Shown here: one piece after another, positions 21,950-35,400 of the stretch
Position numbering within the stretch: the first letter of the stretch is position 1
Layout of the letters: each line of letters opens with the position of its first letter
Origin: Stratiolaelaps scimitus
Taxonomy: Eukaryota; Arthropoda; Arachnida; Mesostigmata; Laelapidae
Direction: 5' to 3'
DNA length: 64,000 nt
NCBI GenBank assembly: GCA_019614645.1
Contig: JABWDB010000002.1
Location: 27,145,501 to 27,209,500, forward strand
The notes under the pieces: generated by a model
Told to the model about the DNA's origin: nothing
Databases searched by the model: none
Seen by the model: the letters and a program-made list of their open reading frames with translations, nothing else
Translations under genes and position numbers: made by a program

Positions 21950-24900
21950 AATAATACTATCAACAACTATATCTGTCTTAATTTTCTAAAATGTGTATAT
22001 ACTTAGAAGTTTGTACGAAGTTACTGACTGAAAACATCTTCAGTTAGACCAGCTGTGAATTGTGCCGAGTATTGTTTGAACTGAAAGAAAGAATTGACTC
22101 GGTAGGGAAATTCGAATTCCAGCAAGGACATTACGCTTATAATGTCCGAATCAATGGTTTAAAAACGTAGCACGAAAATAAATTATATACATTCAGGCAT
22201 ATGTGTTCGTGTGTCTCAAACTGTACAAATGTAAATTCCAGCGCGAAGTATATTCAGGTAATTACCTTATTGCAGCTTTGCTGAAGTTAAAATATATTAT
22301 GCGTATTGTATAATGCGTGACACCTATAATGCTTAAAATAGGAATTGCCCTAAATCTACCGTATTGTTGGATCAAAAGGGGGCCGAACATCGCCTTTTGC
22401 ATAATATAGGTTTTATTAATTTTAGGCTTTTAGTAAACCCAGGCTTAGTTAAATTGGCCTTGGTTAAATGTGAATCTTTAAATGCTAATAAGCTTCCGCC
22501 GAAATAATGCTTTCTATGTTCCGGGGATGACTGGGGGATGGACATCACTGCTTTTAGTGGACCCAGCAATGGGCTACACTCTCGGGCAATAACCAGTTTT
22601 GTGAAGCTCGGGGTAAGTGAGTATGCACAGTGTGTTTAAAAAAAATGCTAATAAACCAAAATATAGTGACCAGTTATTGGAATTTCCTGCGACTTGTGTC
22701 ATTGAAGAACCGACATGACTTTGACAGGTAATATTATTTCGAATTGTGCCCCATCCAAATTGTGTTCTGTTAAATTAACGAAATCGAACTGTAGTCGTAA
22801 TCATAAAAGGTTTTTTGCAAGTGTACAAAACTGTAAAAAATATTGTAGCGGGCGGTTCGATAGAACAAAAGTAGTTATTGGATAAAAAGTAGCTATGCAA
22901 TTCAATTAATAAGGTGTATTTACGGAACTGCAATTCTACGAACACTTAAGTTGTTGTTATGTATTTTAGTTTTCCTTAATATATTTAAGTGAATCCGCCA
23001 ATTCGAGCAGACGTTTGAAGATCAGCGTAATTTTTGGATTTGTTACTTTATTTTAAAGTAGTGTCGCCTATCGCCATTAGAACATAAAAGATGACAACTG
23101 TAGGCGGCAGCTTCTTCTCGCTCTGTTGGCAAGATGCCGGCTTCTCTACGCTAGGGCATCCATTATTAAATATGGCGCCCCCTCTCCACCATCCACCCCA
23201 AGCAAAACACTGCAATGGCGTCACTCGTCGTTCCTCAGAGAGTCTTAGCAGCGACGATCATGGCACTTAATTTTTGACTGATCATCTTTGCTTGAATTAA
23301 ATAACTCTATGTCCATATTCTAAGTAAAACACATGAGGTATCGATCTTAAAATTCGCATATTGGCAACCTAACTGAGGGCTAGCCAAACATTTTCTCTTC
23401 ATGCATACAACGGATGCCATCACTTTTTATGAGATGGGCTACGCTTCTGTAGCTAGCTGCGAGCGGCGTCTGTTGTCTGTTGTAGCGGTCGTCACCCAGC
23501 GAGGGGGTGTAAACAAAGCTACGGCTGCTGCAGGAGTTAGCTTGGTTGTGGTGCAGTTGGTGTTGGTGTGAGTCCGTCGTAGTAGCAGCTAATTGGGCGG
23601 ACGGAGTTGTAACTGTCGATTGTCGCCGAAAATCCGCGCAAATCGGGCTGCAGCTGCCGATCTCGCCCGGTAAAACGCGGCCTACTGTGATCAGCTGCCC
23701 TCAGCCCACCGAACAGCAGGTGATTTGTTGCGAAATTCTACAAAGACTTTGTGAAACCGTCGATTCAACTGTTGTACATTTCTTGGGTCTCTTCAGTGTT
23801 ACGACGTTACCTATGAGATGATGGCATCAGTGTCACCACACGGCCACCGCTCCATTCCAGTGGTCACTGACAACCCTGAAGCAATAGGGATCTGAGGTCG
23901 ATATGATCTAGTTTATTGGCATATTCGATGTTTGTCGTTTATTAGCGGTGCTCCATTTCATTTTTGACTGGAAGTGTCGGTACGCTTCAGAAACGAACAG
24001 CCTTCGGGTCTTGGCTTGATCTATAGTTGGTACATGAGAGCAGCTAACAAGTGTGGCTGTTTCTAACTTTTGCTGATGTACATCACGACAACCAATACGC
24101 TGGCTTAGCTGATCGTTCATCCCATTATGGAGAGTGGACGCTACCCTCCCAGGATGAATATCTAGGTGTGCTAGCCGAGGTCCGAGGAAGAGTTGGTTGT
24201 GTGTGTGTACGATGATGTTTAAGGCTTGAAAAAGGCGCATAAATTTCATGACGACAGGTCGATTAGTATTGAATTTACTCATATTGGTTAAAACCATACG
24301 ATTGGCGGACTTCGCTTGTCATGCCAGTGACCGAAAACACGACAAACGCGCCTTAGTTATTAGAGCTACTACAATGGATACGCTCTGTGACGCCGCGGCG
24401 TTTGCAGACGCTGGCGGATAGACCCCATCAGAGGCGGTTGGTTCATGGACATTGTCTGCGTCGGTTGGGTTACATCGCTATGTTGAACGATGCTATTAAT
24501 GTTCAATCCACTGCACACTGCAACCCCGGTGTCTTGTAGGGTCTTTCTACGGGGATACTTCATCACTGGAGCACTGCAGTATCAAAATCAGCAAATGGTC
24601 CAGCATTTGCTACGAGCTACGACGGAAGTCGACTCCTATTGGCGCTGGGGTTCTGTCATACTGGTTCGTCAATGTTGCCATTGAATTCTCAACTCCGAGA
24701 GATATTCGTTATGAGTTTCGTAACTTAATGGCGGTTTAATTAAAGGCCATCATTGTTTCTGATACCTTCAAATTGCACCAGCCTCATTAGAGACATGGGT
24801 CACTGTTCGAGACTTCTGCAACCCTTGACGCGTATCACCATCGACTTCGTGAGACCTCAGAACATCATACGTTTTAAGCGTATATAGCTTGTGGTTTAGC

Positions 24901-25634
24901 TTGCACGGATTGGCCTTGCAACAGGAGTGTTGCCTTTCCTGAGGTTCTTCCTGACAGCTGAAGTGTTCACCATGGCAACGTTTTCCCCGCCCTAGTGAAA
25001 CTTAATATTACATTTTAAAAATATTTTTTCCTGACTTTGTTGGCAAGTGATTAGTCTAAATGAATACGTAGTTTATCTTCATATAATAAAACTATAACGA
25101 TGGCTCGTTCATATGAGGTCCGCTCACATTTATTCAAATCGTCCTCACTCTTATCAAATGTCCACATTGACCCACCGTTAAAATCTACGTAACCTGCGGT
25201 TTTAATATTGTAACATCGCAAAACTATGCAGGATACAACACATTTTCTAGCTAGCGCTGTTACAGTAATAAGCTTCATATCTTATCCTGCGAGCTGAATT
25301 ACACAAATGCCCTAACACTACTGAGACGATTGCAGCCACATATAAACTATGCAGTTGCGTGACCCAAAATAAACCGGTTACCTTTTGTTTGTGATTTCTA
25401 GGAACACACGCACATTTGAAACTAGATAAAATGAACTAATGAAGCTTATCGATCTTGTGAGGTGTGGTATTACGATTTCAACACCGGTCAATCGCGACTC
25501 AGAAAAAAAAACAAAAAATACGCTTTTGACTATGCAGCTAGTGGTATACCTTTACTTTTGTTAATTAAAGTTAATAGTATACCTTATTAACATACAACGA
25601 CCTGTTTTTATGCTGTGTAATTTCTTATTCGTAG
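21950..25634 (+). other. HYI-LSM14 intergenic region and probable LSM14 5' leader (copy 1)
   Basis: A GC-richer block at about 23090-23720, with GGCGGC and YY1-like GCCGCCAT-type words, looks like a promoter and first noncoding exon. A plausible leader donor is GCAG|GTGATT at 23720, and the leader acceptor is CGTAG just before 25635. Two frames on the minus strand (23908-24297, 129 codons; 24369-24566) are open, but have no motif and lie inside the presumed leader intron, so they are not called as genes. Confidence 0.5.
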
Positions 25635-25638
25635 GAAG

Positions 25639-28384
25639 ATGGCTGCCTCAACTCCGTACCTAGGCTCAAAGATCAGTCTTATTTCTAATGCTGAGATTCG
25701 CTATGAAGGAATATTGTACACTATCGATTCGAAGGAGAGTACTGTTGCGCTCTTCAAGGGTAAGTGTCTACCTCATTGTGTGCTTGTAATTAGTATATGA
25801 TACTGAATTGTTTTATATGAACGGAACTATGTCATAACGCTGAAGTTTTTGAACGCTCTAAAGCTCGTTATGTGTATGCTTACTGGACCGCTGTTATTCA
25901 AAGCCGTGCTTGTTTGCAGAGATAAAATCTGGCAATCATAACGCCTCGCGATAATCTTGTGTGCCTGTACACTTATAATAATACAAGCGATTTCCCTTAG
26001 AGCTGTCGATACATGTCTACCATTTCCAGAGCTAAATAAGTTAGAAGCGAAAAGAAATCTTTAGGAAGAAAGTTTTTCTTGCCGGAAAATTTGTTTTTCC
26101 TAGTGAATCTCATCATAGTGGACAAGCAATTCAACGAAGGGCGGATGCACCCGTCGTCAGCCGGGGTCATCGGCACCCAACGCTAACCACTGTTGGAACA
26201 GCATTGTCGCTTTTCGCTTAAGAAAACAATAATGATAATTACTGTCAGCCTAGCCCATGCTTCTAGTGTTCCCTATCGTGGCCTTCTCCTGTCATTATTT
26301 GTTCCTTTGTATTCATCATTGTAAGGATTATCGTTTCATAGGAATGGCCTTCTATTGTATTGAATAGCCGTGCATAAATGAGTATGTGAACGAGAAAGAC
26401 CATTTGTATTGGCACCAAACCAGGCATATAGCTCCCCGACAAAGGACGAATATATCCCACGGCACTGCATGGATGTAAAATGATTTAAAGTGATTCCTTG
26501 TTGTTGCTTGTTGTAGTGCGCGTTTTCGGCACTGAGGATCGAAAAACGGACACTCCCGTGCCACCTAGTGACGACATCTTCGAGTTTATTACCTTTACGG
26601 CATCGGACATCAAGGATCTGCGGGTATGTCAACCCCCCGTCGCTTCATTGGTGCAGGATCCGGCCATCGTGAGTCATTCGATGGCGCCCCCACCGGGCCC
26701 ACCCGGACCTCCAGGTCCACCTGGCCCATCATTCGGAGATTTCTCTGGTACGCCCTACGCGAACCAGGGCCCCCCACCTCCTCGACCTATGTACATGGGC
26801 ACATCACCGTTTACCGGTGGCCTTGGACTATCCCCATCGATGCTGGCACCTGGAGCCGGCCTGGGCGGAGGCCGAGGTCCCGAACTACCAGGCCCTGGGC
26901 CTAATGGACCTCCCATGGGTTTCCCACCTGCGGCGGGCGCGCCTAAAGTCGACTCGTGTGCACAATCGTTAAACGAGGGTCCTGGCTCACGAAACAGCAG
27001 CCCTGATCTTTTGGGGAAGGCTATGACCAGTGGAGGTGGTGAGCGCCGGGGACCCCTGGAGCACGAGGAGGACGAGCGGGAAGTTCAACGAGGAAACAAT
27101 ATGGGTGGTTTCCGTAGTAGCGGTGATGGCTCGAGATTTTCTGGATATCCCTCACCGCGTCCGCCTCCTGTGCCTCGTGATGGTTTCCACGGTCAGCGGG
27201 ACTCTGGTTTCCAACAACGACGCGGCGTTCAGGGACCACCGCACGGTGGTTATGGAGGCGGTCGTGGAGGTGGTGGTGTTAGCGGAGGCGGTTTCCCCTC
27301 GCTGCGTGGTCGAGGCGGTGGAATGGGACGAGGAGGTCGTGGTGGTCTAGGTGGACCTCGCGGTCCACCCCGGGGCCAGCTGCAACCTAACAAAGAGCCA
27401 CTGAAGTTCGAGGAGGACTTCGACTTCGAGCAGGCAAACCTTGAGTTCCAAGAGCTAGAGTCTAAAATGGCAAAGGCCAGTATCACCTCTGAGTGGGACG
27501 AAGATGCCGACGCGGGAGCCGGAGGCGCTGAGAGTAGTGGTGCAACAGCCAGCGGAGCAGGAGGAGATGACGAAGGTGGAAACAAAAGCGGTGCTGGCGA
27601 CGATGCTACCAAAGGTGGTAGCGAGAAAGGCGCCGGGGATGAGCCCGCGCCCGAGTACTATAACAAGAGCAAGAGCTTCTTCGATCAGATAAGCTGCGAG
27701 GCTTTGGAACGGCAGAAGGGTCAGGCTGGTGGTCAGCGTGTGGATTGGCGGCACGAACGAAGCATCAATAAGGAGACGTTCGGCGTAGCGGCACCACCGA
27801 GCTGGGGCTACCGAAACCGTGGAGGCGGTTGGGGAGGCGGATATCGCGGGGGACGTGGAGGTTACGGCGGTGGAGGCTACAGCGGCTATAGAGGTGGGGG
27901 CCGGGGTATGGGCTATGCGCCCCGAACCAACTATGACAGAGGCTACGGCGGAGGTCACCAAGGTCCGGGCGGTTATGGGGGTTATCAAGGAGGTTATAGC
28001 GGCAACCGTGGATACGACAACCGAAACAACCGAAGCAACAATAACAGTCATGTGAGTCGTCACACTCTCTCATTTTAATTTTCCTTAACATATTCTACAT
28101 CCACCTACCTGAAGAACTTTAATGGCTATATAGATGTTCACAAGGATCAGTCGAGTAATTGTCGTAGACTACACGCACGTCTCATTGTATAATTTTATCA
28201 AGTCACGCAAAAATCCGATTGGAAAAACACCCACATTCTACATTGATATACTAAGTTCTATATTCTTTATACCTAACGCTTTTATTGTTATTTCTTTTTG
28301 CGGTTTCTGCCTCAATTCTAGATGGGTGCTGGACGCGGTGGTGGTCCTCGAGGCGCTCGGCAGCCGCAGGCTCAACAGGAGTGA
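25639..28384 (+). CDS. LSM14: LSM14 / Trailer hitch homologue, copy 1
   Basis: Exons 25639-25759, 26517-28051 and 28322-28384 give 572 residues. LSM14 proteins bind mRNA and sit in P-bodies, where they connect 4E-T/eIF4E, the decapping factors and the DDX6 helicase to repress translation. The N-terminal LSm fold (1 to ~80, [20 protein letters not shown] then [12 protein letters not shown]) is followed by a Pro/Gly linker with a collagen-like [11 protein letters not shown] run. Next come an RGG stretch, the FDF box (FEEDFDFEQ, 338-346), an acidic Gly/Ala linker, the FFD box ([11 protein letters not shown], from 421), the TFG box (KETFGV, 459-464) and a C-terminal RGG/YGG-rich tail. All family modules are present, in the usual order. 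If the last intron is retained, the frame ends instead at 28078 after HVSRHTLSF. The leader acceptor is just upstream of the ATG. Confidence 0.95.
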
Positions 28385-29458
28385 GTCGACAAAAAATGCA
28401 ACAATACAGCAGACGACGACAACCACAAGGATAAGGATAAGATCTAATGGCCGCCCTAGAATAGCAACAGAGGCGTACAAAGTCCTGAATTTTCTTTGTG
28501 GCGTGACAGACTTTGCCAAGGCAGAGAGAAAGAGAAATCTCTCGAGATGGAGAAGGGACACAAATGCAGAAGAAAGATCAAGGAGAATCCTGCGAAGGAG
28601 GAGGGGCATACTAAAAGCACATGCAGACACATCATCGCATATGTAGTATGAATCCGTCATCATTTTCTGCAGTCAGTTAACTCCCTAATGAATAGTGAGC
28701 GGAAGAGCCTTGGCCTTGACAACGATAGGGGACGATAGCGTCAGGTGCGAATAGTGTGCGTGGCTCGCTGTAGCAGGGGAGATTTTTTGAAGTAACATAC
28801 AGACAGAGAGGAGAGAGAGAGAACGAACTAGTTGACGACATCATTGTAATTTGGCACGGAATGGCACAGTAATAGAGTAAGTGGCAGGATCTAAATGTCA
28901 AATTGGGGCAGGCCACAATTAGAAAAACTGAGTAACTGAATACAGGGAAAGCAAGTTGCCCGAGTGCTAAAGGAAGTGTTTAGGGTAAAAAACGTAGATA
29001 ATGTGGCCAGTGAATTGTTTATGACGTATCAATAAACGAACACCGCGTGTTCGAATGTCTTAAAAGGGCATAGACGGATTGGAAAAATTTTAAAAATGAC
29101 CGGCCGACGAACACTGCTTCGTTCCGATCTTTAGCAAAACTGAACCTAGTACAGCCTTGTCTCCGCTAAAGTGGAAAATGGTGCATGATGAGGGATCCGA
29201 ATACGAAATAGAACGAGTACGAGGGACCCGTGGCGGTCATCTGAGCAAATTGGAAAACACAGCGGGGAGGGGAAAACGTACAACAGGAAAGAAATGTCTT
29301 CATCTCACACATTCATATATATTTTAAGAGGAAAGCAAAAAAATCGAAATATCAAAAGTGTGGGTAGTTCAGACTATTGACTGACACACGAAGGTGTTCA
29401 GTATTCATTTCAAAAGTCTGATTGGGGAATGAAAGCTACTGAACTACATGCTGTGATA
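28385..29458 (+). other. LSM14 copy 1 3' flank and duplication junction
   Basis: Presumed 3' UTR with an AATAAA at 29031-29036. It aligns with 38147-39080 but with many more substitutions and indels than the coding core. Homology to copy 2 ends near 29357. About 100 bases of unique junction DNA follow before the HYI intron sequence of copy 2 begins at 29459. The 60-base block at 29096-29155 is missing from copy 2 but reappears inverted at about 40363-40430. Confidence 0.6.
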
Positions 29459-29527
29459 TATGCATTTTATGATAAGGTGTGAAATAACGAATCAATATTT
29501 GTATTTGCTCAATATTGGTATCGCTAG

Positions 29528-31541
29528 GCAAGGGTCATGGAGACATCGGATTTGCTCGTCAGCCTGGCCGACAGGAACAGTTCAAGAAATCACTTGAGAT
29601 AACTATTCGCTATGCAAAGGCGCTCAACTGCAAGAAGGTCAGCAACAGCCAATACTAATTTGGGAATATCACGTATTTTATAGGTTCGGTAAATAACTAC
29701 CAGAAATAGTCAGTGTCTTCAATATAAACAAATACAGAATTTCGATCAAAGCACTGTTAAGGAAATATTCATATGTCTAACACTCTAAATCTCATTTGGA
29801 GTCTAAATTGTACGATCTGGGTGCGAAATGCGAAATCTTGTTTATGTGCTTTTGTATAATGTCTTGTAATTTTTGTAACCTGCACCTGATAGTTTTTCTT
29901 ATCATGTTATGCGCGTTCGGGTTATGTTTCAAACAGGTCCACATTATGGCTGGCGTCCCACTGCAGGGTGTGCCAACGTCTGAGACCGAATCAATATACA
30001 TCCACAATCTGTGTTACGCTGCTGATCAGCTACAAAAAGAGGGCATCATGGGCCTCATTGAGCCTTTGTGCGCACAGGTAGATTAAATCCGATTATTAAT
30101 CTTTAAACTATTTGGCTAAGGTCTTCTCTGACTGATCGCGATATCATAATGACGTACTTTGGAAATGTTTCGTTCATTTTTTGAAGATAACATGATATTA
30201 TTAAATAAAATTATTAAATAACGTGATAGTAATTCATTCGTTGCTCGAGTTTTTTTTATTGATAATTATTGTCTTTGTTAGCCTCCATGGCGTAATGGTT
30301 AAATTTTTTCTCTTAACGTTGCTTAGGTTCGCGAGGACTATTTCCTGACCAGCTATGACAAGGCACTTGACTATGTAAAGAGAGTGAATTCTCGCCACCT
30401 TCGTATTATGCTTGACGTCTTCCATCTGCAGATGATCCATGGAAATCTCTCAGCAAACATTGCCCAGCTGGCCAGATATGTCGGTAAGTTAAAACTGTTT
30501 ATTCACCAAATTTGAATTCAGTTGTATCACTAGAAATTACCAAATAAACATTTTGAAATGATTCCGTAATGGACGTAAGTTATATGAGCCGAGCTTTTCA
30601 CCATCACCATTTGAATTCGCGTGGTCAAATAAGCTTTCAGCAGCACAGATTAACTTCACGCTAGAAGCTGCTCATTAAGCATCCATTCGTATACGGAGGA
30701 GAAAGCGATCCCGAAGTTGCCGGTCGTGTTAAATAAGTCCTACAGAGTTCAATGTTCTTGTCTAATTTTGTACTATTTCCCCTTATCGAATAATAATATT
30801 ATACAGGGCATGTTCAGATTTCACAAGCGCCGAAACGTACGGAACCTAGCGCTCCGGGCGAAATTGACTATCGTTACATCCTTGACTTCCTCGACGAGCT
30901 CGGCTATCGGGACTATATAGGCCTGGAATACAGGTATACTAAATATTTTCCGGAGTTTGGGTAAATGTCGTGAATTACAGACAGAGATTAACGTTTACTT
31001 AATTTAGATTTACTAATGAAATATGCTGTGTGGACTGTTGTTTAGTTTTGCGGCTGGTCTTCCGCTCGTCTTAAACATTTCTTGGAACTTATCCTTATGG
31101 CATTACTTTAAAATTCGCACCTCTCTGAGGCAGGACTTTTAATGGTTTTAGTCTCGTCAACAACTCAATGATTATAACTTCATTTATTAAATCAAAAATA
31201 AAAAACAACTTCTGTTCCTCAATTTACCGTTTATATTATCAGTACACGTTTGGCACATAATTGGGAACGAGTTTAATTGAAAATAACACTTCCTGATGCC
31301 TACAGTCCAGATTATCTAATCGACTATGTAATCCTCTCAAAATCACACACCGGAAATAAATTGCCAGAGAGTTACAACGGTTCTTTTATTGGCATAATAG
31401 AGCTTAATTATTAGCACGTACTCCATAGAAGCTTTGATATTAATCTTCGTTATTTTTCTTTTCAGTCCATCCGGGACTACTGTGGACAGCATCCGCTTCC
31501 TCAAAGACTGGGGCTACATGGCAGATATTCGTTTTGACTAG
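29528..31541 (+). pseudogene. HYI: Hydroxypyruvate isomerase, second copy lacking exon 1
   Basis: Exons 2-6 are at 29528-29637, 29937-30077, 30327-30483, 30807-30933 and 31466-31541. Splice sites and reading frame are intact and the encoded residues are the same as in the complete gene. The first 65 residues, including the first barrel strand (FAANISLMF), have no counterpart, because the duplicated segment starts inside intron 1. No ATG with a signal of its own replaces them. The copy can make a full enzyme only if an upstream exon is spliced on. The absence of disabling mutations points to a recent event or to homogenisation. Confidence 0.88.
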
Positions 31542-31549
31542 GACTTGCT

Positions 31550-34500
31550 TAATCGGCGAAGAGAAGAAGAAGCAATATTGCAGTGTGTCCCAGTTGGTAC
31601 ATATAGAAAACAGAATTCGTCTATTTTTGTAGCTCTGATCGAGCACGGGTGTTGAGTACGGCGTTATTTGTTCCTGCAAACAGGATAATAGCTATATCAC
31701 AAAATAAATATAGGAAATAATACTATCAACAACTATATCTGTCTTAATTTTCTAAAATGTGTATATACTTAGAAGTTTGTACGAAGTTACTGACTGAAAA
31801 CATCTTCAGTTAGACCAGCTGTGAATTGTGCCGAGTATTGTTTGAACTGAAAGAAAGAATTGACTCGGTAGGGAAATTCGAATTCCAGCAAGGACATTAC
31901 GCTTATAATGTCCGAATCAATGGTTTAAAAACGTAGCACGAAAATAAATTATATACATTCAGGCATATGTGTTCGTGTGTCTCAAACTGTACAAATGTAA
32001 ATTCCAGCGCGAAGTATATTCAGGTAATTACCTTATTGCAGCTTTGCTGAAGTTAAAATATATTATGCGTATTGTATAATGCGTGACACCTATAATGCTT
32101 AAAATAGGAATTGCCCTAAATCTACCGGTTGGATCAAAAGGGGGCCGAACATCGCCCTTTGCATAATATAGGTTTTATTAATTCTAGGCTTTTAGTAAAC
32201 CCAGGCTTAGTTAAATTGGCCTTGGTTAACTGTGAATCTTTAAATGCTAATAAGCTTCCGCCGAAATAATGCTTTCTATGTTCCGGGGATGACTGGGGGA
32301 TGGACATCACTGCTTTTAGTGGACCCAGCAATGGGCTACACTCTCGGGCAATAACCAGTTTTGTGAAGCTCGGGGTAAGTGAGTATGCACAGTGTGTTTA
32401 AAAAAAATGCTAATAAACCAAAATATAGTGACCAGTTATTGGAATTTCCTGCGACTTGTGTCATTGAAGAACCGACATGACTTTGACAGGTAATATTATT
32501 TCGAATTGTGCCCCATCCAAATTGTGTTCTGTTAAATTAACGAAATCGAACTGTAGTCGTAATCATAAAAGGTTTTTTGCAAGTGTACAAAACTGTAAAA
32601 AATATTGTAGCGGGCGGTTCGATAGAACAAAAGTAGTTATTGGATAAAAAGTAGCTATGCAATTCAATTAATAAGGTGTATTTACGGAACTGCAATTCTA
32701 CGAACACTTAAGTTGTTGTTATGTATTTTAGTTTTCCTTAATATATTTAAGTGAATCCGCCAATTCGAGCAGACGTTTGAAGATCAGCGTAATTTTTGGA
32801 TTTGTTACTTTATTTTAAAGTAGTGTCGCCTATCGCCATTAGAACATAAAAGATGACAACTGTAGGCGGCAGCTTCTTCTCGCTCTGTTGGCAAGATGCC
32901 GGCTTCTCTACGCTAGGGCATCCATTATTAAATATGGCGCCCCCTCTCCACCATCCACCCCAAGCAAAACACTGCAATGGCGTCACTCGTCGTTCCTCAG
33001 AGAGTCTTAGCAGCGACGATCATGGCACTTAATTTTTGACTGATCATCTTTGCTTGAATTAAATAACTCTATGTCCATATTCTAAGTAAAACACATGAGG
33101 TATCGATCTTAAAATTCGCATATTGGCAACCTAACTGAGGGCTAGCCAAACATTTTCTCTTCATGCATACAACGGATGCCATCACTTTTTATGAGATGGG
33201 CTACGCTTCTGTAGCTAGCTGCGAGCGGCGTCTGTTGTCTGTTGTAGCGGTCGTCACCCAGCGAGGGGGTGTAAACAAAGCTACGGCTGCTGCAGGAGTT
33301 AGCTTGGTTGTGGTGCAGTTGGTGTTGGTGTGAGTCCGTCGTAGTAGCAGCTAATTGGGCGGACGGAGTTGTAACTGTCGATTGTCGCCGAAAATCCGCG
33401 CAAATCGGGCTGCAGCTGCCGATCTCGCCCGGTAAAACGCGGCCTACTGTGATCAGCTGCCCTCAGCCCACCGAACAGCAGGTGATTTGTTGCGAAATTC
33501 TACAAAGACTTTGTGAAACCGTCGATTCAACTGTTGTACATTTCTTGGGTCTCTTCAGTGTTACGACATTACCTATGAGATGATGGCATCAGTGTCACCA
33601 CACGGCCACCGCTCCATTCCAGTGGTCACTGACAACCCTGAAGCAATAGGGATCTGAGGTCGATATGATCTAGTTTATTGGCATATTCGATGTTTGTCGT
33701 TTATTAGCGGTGCTCCATTTCATTTTTGACTGGAAGTGTCGGTACGCTTCAGAAACGAACAGCCTTCGGGTCTTGGCTTGATCTATAGTTGGTACATGAG
33801 AGCAGCTAACAAGTGTGGCTGTTTCTAACTTTTGCTGATGTACATTACGACAACCAATACGCTGGCTTAGCTGATCGTTCATCCCATTATGGAGAGTGGA
33901 CGCTACCCTCCCAGGATGAATATCTAGGTGTGCTAGCCGAGGTCCGAGGAAGAGTTGGTTGTGTGTGTGTACGATGATGTTTAAGGCTTGAAAAAGGCGC
34001 ATAAATTTCATGACGACAGGTCGATTAGTATTGAATTTACTCATATTGGTTAAAACCATACGATTGGCGGACTTCGCTTGTCATGCCAGTGACCGAAAAC
34101 ACGACAAACGCGCCTTAGTTATTAGAGCTACTACAATGGATACGCTCTGTGACGCCGCGGCGTTTGCAGACGCTGGCGGATAGACCCCATCAGAGGCGGT
34201 TGGTTCATGGACATTGTCTGCGTCGGTTGGGTTACATCGCTATGTTGAACGATGCTATTAATGTTCAATCCACTGCACACTGCAACCCCGGTGTCTTGTA
34301 GGGTCTTTCTACGGGGATACTTCATCACTGGAGCACTGCAGTATCAAAATCAGCAAATGGTCCAGCATTTGCTACGAGCTACGACGGAAGTCGACTCCTA
34401 TTGGCGCTGGGGTTCTGTCATACTGGTTCGTCAATGTTGCCATTGAATTCTCAACTCCGAGAGATATTCGTTATGAGTTTCGTAACTTAATGGCGGTTTA

Positions 34501-35396
34501 ATTAAAGGCCATCATTGTTTCTGATACCTTCAAATTGCACCAGCCTCATTAGAGACATGGGCCACCGTTCGAGACTTCTGCAACCCTTGACGCGTATCAC
34601 CATCAACTTCGTGAGACCTCAGAACATCATACGTTTTAAGCGTATATAGCTTGTGGTTTAGCTTGCACGGATTGGCCTTGCAACAGGAGTGTTGCCTTTC
34701 CTGAGGTTCTTCCTGACAGCTGAAGTGTTCACCATGGCAACGTTTTCCCCGCCCTAGTGAAACTTAATATTACATTTTAAAAATATTTTTTCCTGGCTTT
34801 GTTGGCAAGTGATTAGTCTAAATGAATACGTAGTTTATCTTCATATAATAAAACTATAACGATGGCTCGCTCATATGAGGTCCGCTCACATTTATTCAAA
34901 TCGTCCTTACTCCTATCAAATGTCCACATTGACCCACCGTTAAAATCTACGTAACCTGCGGTTTTAATATTGTAACATCGCAAAACTATGCAGGATACAA
35001 CACATCTTCTAGCTAGCGCTGTTACAGTAATAAGCTTCATATCTTATCCTGCGAGCTGAATTACACAAATGCCCTAACACTACTGAGACGATTGCAGCCA
35101 CATATAAACTATGCAGTTGCGTGACCCAAAATAAACCGGTTACCTTTTGTTTGTGATTTCTAGGAACACACGCACATTTGAAACTAGATAAAATGAACTA
35201 ATGAAGCTTATCGATCTTGTGAGGTGTGGTATTACGATTTCAACACCGGTCAATCGCGACTCAGAAAAAAAAACAAAAAATACGCTTTTGACTATGCAGC
35301 TAGTGGTATACCTTTACTTTTGTTAATTAAAGTTAATAGTATACCTTATTAACATACAACGACCTGTTTTTATGCTGTGTAATTTCTTATTCGTAG
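31550..35396 (+). other. HYI-LSM14 intergenic region and probable LSM14 leader (copy 2)
   Basis: Near-identical to 21784-25634, with the same promoter-like GC block (about 32850-33480) and leader splice sites (donor near 33482, acceptor just before 35397). Confidence 0.5.
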
Positions 35397-35400
35397 GAAG

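Larger units (their letters stand above)
19611..29357 (+). repeat. Tandem segmental duplication, copy 1 (HYI exons 2-6 + LSM14)
   Basis: Matches 29459-39080 base for base across introns, intergenic DNA and exons. Between about 19680 and 28380 I see only scattered single-base differences, one 78-base and one 4-base indel. Outside that core, at both ends, differences become much denser. The left edge falls in HYI intron 1, the right edge in the LSM14 3' flank. Confidence 0.97.

Noticed and set aside
23908..24566. Minus-strand frames of 129 and 65 codons in the LSM14 leader intron (also in copy 2)
   Set aside because: No motif, hydropathy pattern or splice context. Their identity between copies only reflects the duplication, and one copy difference is non-silent.
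27455..28063. Long open frames (up to 202 codons) antisense to the LSM14 RGG region, and the same at 37217-37825
   Set aside because: They mirror Gly/Arg-rich codons on the other strand and give low-complexity Thr/Val/Ala strings. The conserved sense frame explains them.
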